This document shows positions 1 to 5,771 of a stretch of DNA of 8,103 bases, one piece after another. Source of the stretch: Flavobacterium psychrophilum (GTDB lineage Bacteria; Bacteroidota; Bacteroidia; Flavobacteriales; Flavobacteriaceae). Each line of letters begins with the position of its first letter. The stretch's first letter is position 1. Below the pieces are notes generated by a model. The model searched no databases and had not been told where the DNA came from. It saw nothing but the letters and a program-made list of their open reading frames with translations. The DNA lies in contig DYPB01000088.1 of assembly GCA_020720185.1 (NCBI GenBank), forward strand, positions 1 to 8,103, in the 5' to 3' direction. A program made the translations under genes and the position numbers.

Positions 1-914
1 TGAATGTTGTATGAGGTTATGGCTATTGATAATATTCCGAAGCATAGAATAATTTTTAAAATATTGCTCAAATGTTTAAATTCTGATTGGTGTTTGGCTT
101 CAAAAATTTTAATACTAAAATAAATTATAGGTGATACTATAAATAATATCGAATATAAAGTGCTTATTATTAGATGGTTTAAAAAATAATATTGATAAAT
201 ATAATAACATAAATATAAAATAAAAACAATGCCGAGTGCAAATACTATTTTTGTGGTTCGACTAATTCCTATTGCAATCGGCAGGGTGTTCATTCCTTGA
301 TTGTAATCGCCATTAATATCTTCTAAATCTTTTACAATCTCTCTTATAAAATTAATAATAAATGCAAAAATAGCATAGTCTAAAAGTATTGTAAAAATTA
401 AACCCATTTCGGCTCTATTGCCCTCATAAGTTACAGGCAATAAATCGAATAACGCTATAATCAAAACGCTGAAAGAAAGTAACAATGCCACTATAATATT
501 TCCTATTAATAGACTTTGTTTTAAACTATTAGCATATAAATAAAGTAATGCTGCAGTAATAATAAAAGCTCCTGCAAAACTGTTTAGTCCTATGGCATTG
601 GATAAATAAAACCCTATTAAAACCCCAACAACGGTAAATCCAAAATATAAATTATAAGCTATATCTTCAGAAATTGAGGTGCCAACTACCACTCTTTTTG
701 GTTTGTTCTCTATGTCGGTTTCTACATCAAATATATCGTTAATAATGTAGCCACCAGCAGCAATACAAATCGTTGATACTACCAATAGTATAAACTGAAA
801 ATTGGTTAAAGCAAGAAAAATATGCTGTTGTTTTAAAAAACCATATCGAACCATAAACTGCATAAATCCCAGCATTAATAAATTTTGATATCGAATGAGT
901 TTTAGGTATTTCAT
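1..914 (-). CDS. UbiA-family prenyltransferase (geranylgeranylglycerol-phosphate geranylgeranyltransferase-like), 3' end cut by window edge
   Basis: An open frame runs leftward from an ATG at 914-912 through 304 codons without a stop and leaves the window. UbiA proteins are membrane enzymes that move a prenyl chain from a diphosphate onto an acceptor. Both Asp-rich, Mg-diphosphate-binding motifs are visible: NDIFDVETD (residues 59-67; N59, D60, D63, D67) and DLEDINGD (196-203; D196, D199, D203). Between and after them lie long hydrophobic stretches (about 41-56, 92-104, 113-128, 136-160, 172-190, 222-245, 249-266, 284-299), as expected for about eight or nine membrane helices. At 304 residues it is near the usual family length of about 300, so only a few residues should be missing. 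Flavobacterial proteins of this type are commonly named geranylgeranylglycerol-phosphate geranylgeranyltransferase by similarity to archaeal enzymes; the real acceptor cannot be read from sequence. It lies 65 bp downstream of the KdsC-like gene and is probably co-transcribed with it. Confidence 0.88.
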   Translation of the reverse strand, partial: MKYLKLIRYQNLLMLGFMQFMVRYGFLKQQHIFLALTNFQFILLVVSTICIAAGGYIINDIFDVETDIENKPKRVVVGTSISEDIAYNLYFGFTVVGVLIGFYLSNAIGLNSFAGAFIITAALLYLYANSLKQSLLIGNIIVALLLSFSVLIIALFDLLPVTYEGNRAEMGLIFTILLDYAIFAFIINFIREIVKDLEDINGDYNQGMNTLPIAIGISRTTKIVFALGIVFILYLCYYIYQYYFLNHLIISTLYSILFIVSPIIYFSIKIFEAKHQSEFKHLSNILKIILCFGILSIAITSYNI

Positions 915-950
915 AATTTAGTCAAAAGTTGAAAGACTTAAATCTATTTT

Positions 951-976
951 TAATTTTTAATTCGTAATTTTTAATT
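951..976. repeat. Short AT-rich direct repeat between the HAD and UbiA genes
   Basis: The 12-mer TAATTTTTAATT occurs at 951-962 and again at 965-976, separated by CG plus one base-sharing junction, within the 65-bp gap between the minus-strand HAD gene and the UbiA gene. No terminator-like GC stem is seen in this gap, which fits co-transcription. The repeat may be simple AT-rich drift. Confidence 0.5.
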
Positions 977-979
977 ATT

Positions 980-1507
980 TTAATCGTGTTTTCCGTTGTA
1001 ATACAAATGCCATTTATCTTGCACTTTCATCACCTGTTCTATTACATCTCGAACGGCTCCTTTGCCACCATTTTTATGCGATATATATTTAGAGACTGCC
1101 TTAATTTCAGGCGTAGCATCCTGCGGACAAGTAGGTAGTCCTACTAATTTCATTACATGATAATCTGGAATATCATCGCCCATATACAAAACATTTTTGG
1201 GATTAATGTTGTATAATTCGGTATATTCCTTAAAGCTTTCGACCTTATTTGGCGAAGCTAAATGAATATCGGTAATACCTAAATTTCGAAGACGAACCCG
1301 AACGCCCTCATTATTGCCCCCCGAAATAATACAAACATTATAACCGCTTTCTAAAGCTGCTTTCATAGCAAAACCGTCTCTAATACTCATCACCCGTAGC
1401 ATCTCGCCTGTTGGAGTAATATGCACCGAACTATCGGTTAAAACACCATCAATATCAAAAATAAAAGTGCTAATTTGGTTCATAATTTCTTTATAACTTT
1501 TTGTCAT
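980..1507 (-). CDS. KdsC-like HAD-superfamily (subclass IIIA, C0-type) phosphatase
   Basis: This 175-aa protein has the size and layout of KdsC, the 3-deoxy-D-manno-octulosonate 8-phosphate phosphatase that releases Kdo for the lipopolysaccharide inner core. HAD motifs appear in order: motif I FDIDGVLTD with nucleophile D18 and acid/base D20, motif II IISGG with S62, motif III K88 in SPNKVESF, and motif IV MGDDIPD with D111/D112 binding Mg. The Gly-rich C-terminal GGKGAVRDV (147-155) is typical of KdsC-type tetramers, where the tail reaches a neighbouring active site. There is no cap domain, as usual for this group. The start at 1507 overlaps the upstream gene by 17 bp; a second in-frame ATG (codon 9, 1483-1481) would remove the overlap and still keep every motif, so either start is possible. 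Cytoplasmic. The exact sugar phosphate is inferred; related C0 phosphatases act on other substrates, so no gene symbol is given. Confidence 0.9.
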   Translation of the reverse strand: MTKSYKEIMNQISTFIFDIDGVLTDSSVHITPTGEMLRVMSIRDGFAMKAALESGYNVCIISGGNNEGVRVRLRNLGITDIHLASPNKVESFKEYTELYNINPKNVLYMGDDIPDYHVMKLVGLPTCPQDATPEIKAVSKYISHKNGGKGAVRDVIEQVMKVQDKWHLYYNGKHD

Positions 1508-2252
1508 TTTGTTGAATTGAGTGGGTTAAAATTTTATAAATTTCTTTTTGATTATCGTTTGATAAAAAATCAAGCTGACTGTTAATTACCGTGCTATCGT
1601 TTCTTTTTGCAGGACCTGTTTGAGCATCTTTAGGTAAAATTGTTGTTATTTTATGAGCAGTTTCTAAAATTAATGGTTTCAGAATATCAAAATCAACCTC
1701 ATTTTGATTACAAATATCATTTCCAATCTTGTACAAATGATTCACAAAGTTATTCACAAAAACTGCCGATATATGCAAAGACTTTCGTTGTTTCGAATTA
1801 ATTTTATATACTTTTTTTGATAGTAATTCGGCTAGATTTTTCAAAATCAAATAATCATTCTCGTTATTAGCTTCAATACAAATAGGAATTTCAGAAAATG
1901 ATACGGCTCTATTTTTAGTAAAACTTTGCAACGGATAGAAAACGCCTTTTCGGTTTTTGTTATTCAAAACATCAATAGAAACCCCTCCTGAAGTATGCAC
2001 CACTAATTTATCAGTAAACAAAATTTGATTAGAAACCCAATCAATAACATCGTCAGAAACTGCAATAATAAACAAATCGACGGTCAATAAATCATTAAAA
2101 TCAGATACTATTTTAGTACTTTCTATCAAATGATTGATACTGTTTTTATCTCTCGCAAAAACATTAACTATCTTAATACCAATAATATCCTGAAAAGCCA
2201 CCAATAAATGTTGTGCCACATTTCCAGATCCTATTATTGTTAATTTTATCAT
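1491..2252 (-). CDS. Rossmann-like and DUF2520 domain-containing protein
   Basis: A 253-aa protein that begins with a dinucleotide-binding Rossmann fold: MIKLTIIGSGNVAQHL has the GxGNVA loop at residues 8-13. Further family signatures are VHTSGG (85-90), GVFYPLQSF (103-111), the DUF2520 helix LHISAVFVNNFVNHLY (159-174) and TGPAKRND (212-219). The fold resembles F420-dependent NADP oxidoreductases and 6-phosphogluconate/ketopantoate-type dehydrogenases, so an NAD(P)-linked oxidoreductase is likely, but no member activity is known to me and the substrate is unknown. It is the first gene of the minus-strand cluster and its last codons overlap the KdsC-like gene. The start is preceded by an AT-rich leader without Shine-Dalgarno, as is normal in this group. 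A promoter candidate lies about 210 bp upstream (2465-2496), implying a long leader. Confidence 0.9.
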   Translation of the reverse strand: MIKLTIIGSGNVAQHLLVAFQDIIGIKIVNVFARDKNSINHLIESTKIVSDFNDLLTVDLFIIAVSDDVIDWVSNQILFTDKLVVHTSGGVSIDVLNNKNRKGVFYPLQSFTKNRAVSFSEIPICIEANNENDYLILKNLAELLSKKVYKINSKQRKSLHISAVFVNNFVNHLYKIGNDICNQNEVDFDILKPLILETAHKITTILPKDAQTGPAKRNDSTVINSQLDFLSNDNQKEIYKILTHSIQQNDKKL

Positions 2253-2278
2253 TTGGCTAAAATAATAAAAAATTAGGA

Positions 2279-2371
2279 TTAATAAAACAATTTTGGGTTT
2301 ATTAAATGTATATCTTCCTGATGTACAACACCTATTCTTGCGGTAATATCTCCATGGTTCAGTTTCAACAC
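2279..2371 (-). other. Possible leader peptide or gene remnant upstream of the DUF2520 gene
   Basis: On the minus strand a stop-free frame runs from 2455 to the TAA at 2281-2279 (58 codons). It has no ATG, but a GTG at 2371-2369 would give a 30-residue peptide beginning VLKLNHGDITARIG and ending INPKLFY. The amino-acid make-up (GDITARIG, VVHQED) looks like real protein rather than AT-rich noise, and codon use is more balanced than in flanking DNA. It lies between the minus-strand promoter candidate (2465-2496) and the DUF2520 start, so it could be a leader ORF or the C-terminal scrap of a decayed gene. I do not recognise the family. Confidence 0.25.
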
Positions 2372-2403
2372 ATTGTTGATATTAGTTAGAACGATTCCTT
2401 GCT

Positions 2404-2411
2404 TACTTTTG
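2404..2411 (+). promoter_or_regulatory. Orphan plus-strand -7 element
   Basis: TACTTTTG is an exact match to the Bacteroidota housekeeping -7 consensus TAnnTTTG. No clear TTTG sits 19-20 bp upstream (nearest TTG at 2376-2378), so the -33 element is weak. It is followed by an A-rich leader and an ATG at 2434, the usual gene-start layout here, but only a 26-codon ORF follows. Confidence 0.35.
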
Positions 2412-2433
2412 TAATTCCTAAAAAACAAAAAAA

Positions 2434-2514
2434 ATGAAGCAAGAAAACCATTCCATCACAAAGACAAATGTACACTATCGTACATTAATACACAACATTA
2501 ATTTTGGTTTATAA
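2434..2514 (+). CDS. Possible 26-aa small ORF or truncated gene start
   Basis: ATG at 2434 opens a 26-codon frame starting MKQENHSITKTNVHYRT and ending at TAA 2512-2514. The frame is short and I recognise no family. It is noted because it has the local hallmarks of a genuine gene start: an exact -7 element 22 bp upstream and an A-run directly before the ATG, as at the receptor gene. It may be a small protein, a gene 5' end cut off by deletion, or chance. The AATGTAC palindrome lies inside it. Confidence 0.2.
   Translation: MKQENHSITKTNVHYRTLIHNINFGL
2465..2496 (-). promoter_or_regulatory. Promoter for the DUF2520-HAD-UbiA operon
   Basis: Read on the minus strand, 2472-2465 is TACATTTG, an exact TAnnTTTG -7 element, and 2496-2493 is GTTG, a three-of-four match to the -33 TTTG, with a 20-bp spacer. 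Transcription would start near 2458 and leave a leader of about 200 nt before the DUF2520 start. Element spacing fits the Bacteroidota sigma factor; the promoter itself is inferred. Confidence 0.5.
2467..2486. promoter_or_regulatory. Palindrome overlapping the minus-strand promoter (candidate operator)
   Basis: AATGTAC (2467-2473) and GTACATT (2480-2486) form a perfect 7-bp inverted repeat around a 6-bp centre, ACTATC. The centre-to-centre distance of 13 bp is somewhat more than one helical turn, which suits a dimeric DNA-binding protein. The left arm covers most of the minus-strand -7 element, so a bound protein would block that promoter. The regulator is unknown. Confidence 0.4.
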
Positions 2515-2518
2515 CAAA

Positions 2519-2530
2519 CAGATTAATCTG
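2519..2530. repeat. Perfect 12-bp palindrome CAGATTAATCTG
   Basis: The 12 bp read identically on both strands. The right half contains ATTAATCT (2522-2529), a word that reappears in both units of the T-/A-tract repeat further down the same spacer (2739-2746 and 2768-2775). It could be a protein-binding site, but chance cannot be excluded in such AT-rich DNA. Confidence 0.35.
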
Positions 2531-2723
2531 AAATACAAATAATTACAAGCAATTTTAGACACAAAAAAATCCATCGAATTAAAGCTCAAATTATCAAAAA
2601 AATCAAATAAAAGAAGGATTTATAACAGGTATTTAATCCTTATATTTTCTATAAAAAATCCGCTATTTTTAAATTAATTAACAGTATCTTAATATTTAAT
2701 TGGTTATAAAAAACTAAAAAAAG

Positions 2724-2783
2724 CATCTTTTTTTTTATATTAATCTAAAAAAAAACATCTTTTTTTTATTAATCTAAAAAAAA
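2724..2783. repeat. Tandem T-tract/A-tract repeat upstream of the receptor gene
   Basis: Two adjacent units share the pattern CATC-T(n)-ATTAATCT-A(n). Unit 1 (2724-2755) has nine T and nine A with an extra AT in the middle; unit 2 (2756-2783) has eight T and eight A. The bases just before unit 1 (CTAAAAAAAG, 2714-2723) resemble the tail of a further degenerate unit. Such phased A/T tracts bend DNA, and the homopolymer runs are prone to slippage. Confidence 0.7.
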
Positions 2784-2787
2784 GATG
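2756..2787. repeat. Perfect 12-bp-arm inverted repeat abutting the receptor promoter
   Basis: CATCTTTTTTTT (2756-2767) is the exact reverse complement of AAAAAAAAGATG (2776-2787), with an 8-nt centre, ATTAATCT. The right arm ends directly at the TACTTTG element at 2788. It lies upstream of the expected transcription start, so it would act as DNA (bent or operator-like) rather than as an RNA terminator. Confidence 0.6.
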
Positions 2788-2794
2788 TACTTTG
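2788..2794 (+). promoter_or_regulatory. Promoter -7 element for the receptor-esterase operon
   Basis: TACTTTG followed by CACCC lies about 30 bp before the receptor ATG. It is one base short of the TAnnTTTG consensus, and the position of the -33 element is occupied by the T-tract, so there is no clear TTTG. The expected transcript would start near 2800 with a short A-rich leader. The missing -33 suggests that an activator or the upstream repeats contribute. Confidence 0.5.
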
Positions 2795-2824
2795 CACCCG
2801 TAAATTTTTAAAAATATAAAAAAA

Positions 2825-5695
2825 ATGAAACATTATTTATTTATCTTATCATTGGTTTTCTGTAGCATTTCGTTTGCTCAAAACACAGTGTCTGGAACCA
2901 TTAAAGACGACAACGGTCAAGGAGTGCCAGGTACAAACATTAAAGTTATTGGAACTTCAACAGGAGCAGTTTCTGATATTGATGGAAATTTTTCATTAAA
3001 AATATCAAAAGCATTTCCGTTTAAAATTGAAGTATCAAATGTAGGTTATGCTACTCAAACAGTATCAGTTACCTCAAAAGATCAAAAAATTACAGTAAAA
3101 CTATCTTCAAGAGAGAATCAATTGGACGATGTTGTTGTTTCTGCATCAAGAACACCAGAGCGAATCAAAGAATCGCCAGTTACGATTGAAAGAATGACAG
3201 TTAAAGACATTAAAAGAACAGCTGCACCAACATTTTATGATGGTTTAGAAAACTTGAAAGAAGTTCAGATGAACACCAGTTCAATGTCATTCAAATCTAT
3301 CAACACTCGTGGTTTTGCAACTGTTGCAAACACAAGATTTATGCAATTAGTAGATGGTATGGATAATTCATCACCATTATTGAACTTCGTTTTGGGTAAC
3401 TTAATCGGAGTTTCTGAAATTGATGTTCAAAGTGTAGAATTATTGCCAGGAGCATCTTCAGCCTTATATGGTGCAAATGCTTTTAATGGAATTTTATTCA
3501 TGACAAGTCAATCTCCATTTGAAAAACAAGGAATTACAGCCTATGCAAAATATGGTCAAACCAGCCAAAAAGCGGCAGGATCAAACGACTTTTACGATTA
3601 TGGTGTAAGAGCAGCAAAAGCATTTTCGCCTCATTTTGCTGCCAAAGCTAACTTTACCTTTATGAAAGGAACAGATTGGTATGCAGCAAACTATGATGAT
3701 AAAACCGTAGCAGGTAGAACTAGAAGCCATCAAAACTACGATGGGATGAATGTTTATGGTGATGAGATTTCTACAAACATAAAATCAGTAGGACAGTCTC
3801 TTGTCGCATTAGGATTATTACCAGCTGGATTAGCGGCAAATCTTCCGAATGAAAATGTATCGAGAACAGGATATAACGAAACTGATTTGACAGAAAGTAA
3901 TGTAATGAATGCAAAAATTGATTTCTCTTTACACACTAGACCACTCGGAAATGATAAATTAGAGGTTATTTGGCAGTCTAAATTTGGTTTTGGAAATTCA
4001 GTATATCAAGGTGGAAATCGTTATAATTTGAATAACTTTTTTATGCAACAACATAAATTAGAATTTAAAGGGAAAAACTTCTTTTTAAGAGGATATACTA
4101 CAACTGAAGATGGTGGTCGTTCTTACGATATGGGTTTCACAGGCTGGAATATTAACCGACAATGGAAACCAGATGCTACTTGGTTTGGACAATATGCTGG
4201 TGCGTTTGCTCAAGCAGCCTTTGGTTTAATCCCAGGAGTAGGTACAACGCCAACCGAAGCACACGCATTTGCAAGAAAAACAGCAGATACTGGAAGATTA
4301 ATTCCAGGAACAGCTGAGTTTAAAACAGCTTTTGCAAAAGTAACAGCTGAGGCTGATATTTTGTCGGGTTCAAAATTAGTAGATAATTCTAGAATTTATC
4401 ATTCAGACCTTAATTATAACTTTAAAGATTTAACCGATGTAGCTGAAATTCAAGTTGGTGGATCATACAGATTATATAGCCTAAATTCTCACGGTAGAAT
4501 TTATACGGATAAAGAAAGCACAATTGATTATAACGAATATGGTGCTTATACACAAGTTCAGAAAAAATTAATGGAAGACAGATTGAAATTAACAGGTTCT
4601 ATCCGTTATGACAAAGCACAAAACTTTGCAGGAAATTATTCTCCAAGAATATCAGCAGTTTATAGTGCTGGGGATAGTAAAAACCATACTTTCCGTGGAT
4701 CTTTCCAAACAGGTTTCAGAAACCCATCAACACAAGATCAATACATTGGATTTAATGTTGGGCCAGCAGTATTGTTAGGTTCTGCACCTGACAATTTAGA
4801 AAGATATCAAGAAATCGTAAGTGTAGCTACAGCAACAGGACAAGCCTATGCAGGTGGAATAACTAAAACAATTACCGGAACAAACGCTTATTATAATTCA
4901 TATACAGCAGCCTCTGTTACTGCATTTGCTGCATTTGCTGCCGCAAACCCAGGAAATACTCCAGGTGCAGCCGCTTTATTAAGAAAATCAAATGCTGAAT
5001 TGGTAAAACCAGAAACTGTAAAAGCAATGGAATTAGGATACCGAGGTACTGTTAAAGGTTTTTCAATAGATTTGAACGGATACTATAATGTTTACAATGA
5101 CTTTATCGGAAACTTAAATGTTGTTGCACCAGTTTATGGTACAGCAAGTAATACATTTGATTTTGCACAAGGAGCACCAACATATATAACAAATCCAGCA
5201 GTTCAATCATTACACGCATTAGGAAATGGAAACATAAGAGTTTTCCAATTATATACTAATACTAATATTGAAATAAAGTCTATTGGTTTTGGAGCAGGAA
5301 TCTCTAAAAAAGTTTATGGAGATTTTGAAGTATCTGCAAACTATAACTATGCACAATTTGATTTTGATCAAGCAGCAGATCCAAGTTTTGAAGCAGGTTT
5401 TAATACACCAAAACACAGAGTAAAAGCAACATTAAGCAACGATAAATTATTTGAAAAATTAGGAGCTTCGGTTAGTGGTCGTTGGAATGACAAATACAGA
5501 TATGAATCAAATTTTGCCGATGGAGATATTGCTGAAGCTACAGTTATTGATGTACAAGCTAATTATGCTATGCCAAATTGGAAATCAATTTTAAAAATTG
5601 GTGCTACTAATATAGGAGGAAAAGAATACGGACAAGTATTAGGTGCTGGTTTAATCGGGCAACAATATTTTGTTTCTTGGACAATTACACCATAA
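2825..5695 (+). CDS. TonB-dependent outer-membrane receptor with CarboxypepD_reg-like domain
   Basis: A 956-aa outer-membrane transporter. Residues 1-18 are a signal peptide (hydrophobic LFILSLVF core, likely cut near SFA/QN). Residues 21-95 form the Ig-like carboxypeptidase-regulatory domain (VSGTIKDDNGQGVPGTNI, then DIDGNFSL and NVGYATQTV). DDVVVSASR (101-109) is the TonB-box region. The plug domain spans about 115-232 and contains LPGASSALYGANAFNGI (207-223), the conserved end-of-plug motif. The rest is a beta-barrel rich in alternating hydrophobic and aromatic residues, ending YFVSWTITP. Alanine-rich, probably extracellular stretches occur near residues 460-510 and 690-725. Such receptors use the proton-motive force through TonB-ExbBD to import bulky ligands. 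No SusD-like partner follows; instead a GDSL-type esterase lipoprotein lies 76 bp downstream. The start is supported by the signal peptide and the AAAAATATAAA leader. Substrate unknown; a lipid or ester product is an inference from the neighbour. Confidence 0.93.
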   Translation: MKHYLFILSLVFCSISFAQNTVSGTIKDDNGQGVPGTNIKVIGTSTGAVSDIDGNFSLKISKAFPFKIEVSNVGYATQTVSVTSKDQKITVKLSSRENQLDDVVVSASRTPERIKESPVTIERMTVKDIKRTAAPTFYDGLENLKEVQMNTSSMSFKSINTRGFATVANTRFMQLVDGMDNSSPLLNFVLGNLIGVSEIDVQSVELLPGASSALYGANAFNGILFMTSQSPFEKQGITAYAKYGQTSQKAAGSNDFYDYGVRAAKAFSPHFAAKANFTFMKGTDWYAANYDDKTVAGRTRSHQNYDGMNVYGDEISTNIKSVGQSLVALGLLPAGLAANLPNENVSRTGYNETDLTESNVMNAKIDFSLHTRPLGNDKLEVIWQSKFGFGNSVYQGGNRYNLNNFFMQQHKLEFKGKNFFLRGYTTTEDGGRSYDMGFTGWNINRQWKPDATWFGQYAGAFAQAAFGLIPGVGTTPTEAHAFARKTADTGRLIPGTAEFKTAFAKVTAEADILSGSKLVDNSRIYHSDLNYNFKDLTDVAEIQVGGSYRLYSLNSHGRIYTDKESTIDYNEYGAYTQVQKKLMEDRLKLTGSIRYDKAQNFAGNYSPRISAVYSAGDSKNHTFRGSFQTGFRNPSTQDQYIGFNVGPAVLLGSAPDNLERYQEIVSVATATGQAYAGGITKTITGTNAYYNSYTAASVTAFAAFAAANPGNTPGAAALLRKSNAELVKPETVKAMELGYRGTVKGFSIDLNGYYNVYNDFIGNLNVVAPVYGTASNTFDFAQGAPTYITNPAVQSLHALGNGNIRVFQLYTNTNIEIKSIGFGAGISKKVYGDFEVSANYNYAQFDFDQAADPSFEAGFNTPKHRVKATLSNDKLFEKLGASVSGRWNDKYRYESNFADGDIAEATVIDVQANYAMPNWKSILKIGATNIGGKEYGQVLGAGLIGQQYFVSWTITP

Positions 5696-5710
5696 TAAAT
5701 TAAATTTTTA

Positions 5711-5738
5711 AAGAAAATGTGCTACGGTGCATCTTCTT
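5711..5738 (+). ncRNA. Intercistronic stem-loop with C(UACG)G tetraloop
   Basis: In the 76-bp gap between receptor and esterase genes, AAGAAAATGTGC (5711-5722) pairs with GTGCATCTTCTT (5727-5738): nine Watson-Crick pairs, two G-U pairs and one A-C mismatch, around the loop TACG. As RNA this is C(UACG)G, a member of the exceptionally stable UNCG tetraloop class. It is not followed by a clean U-run, so it is not a typical terminator. It could protect the 3' end of the receptor message or tune esterase expression. Role inferred. Confidence 0.5.
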
Positions 5739-5771
5739 AATCATAATAAATAACATCTAAAAAATATAAAA

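Larger units (their letters stand above)
2253..2824. other. 572-bp divergent intergenic region
   Basis: This gap separates the leftward DUF2520 operon from the rightward receptor gene. The part 2279-2460 has a more balanced base composition and contains a hidden minus-strand open frame. From 2404 to 2531 there are promoter-like elements in both directions, a 26-codon ORF and two palindromes. From about 2531 to 2720 it is very AT-rich with no recognisable gene; only a weak 7-bp inverted repeat (AAGGATT at 2614-2620 with AATCCTT at 2635-2641) is seen. The last 100 bp hold the T-/A-tract repeats and the receptor promoter. The separate elements are listed individually. Confidence 0.8.

Noticed and set aside
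2614..2641. Inverted repeat AAGGATT / AATCCTT in the middle spacer
   Set aside because: Only 7 bp with a 14-nt loop, AT-rich and not at the end of any gene; too weak to call a terminator or operator.
2724..2787. Repeat units considered as a CRISPR array or an intrinsic terminator
   Set aside because: There are only two units with no variable spacers and no cas genes, and the inverted repeat lies upstream of the expected transcription start of the receptor.
3754..3936. 60-codon minus-strand open frame inside the receptor gene
   Set aside because: It lies wholly within a well-supported receptor CDS on the other strand and shows no family features.
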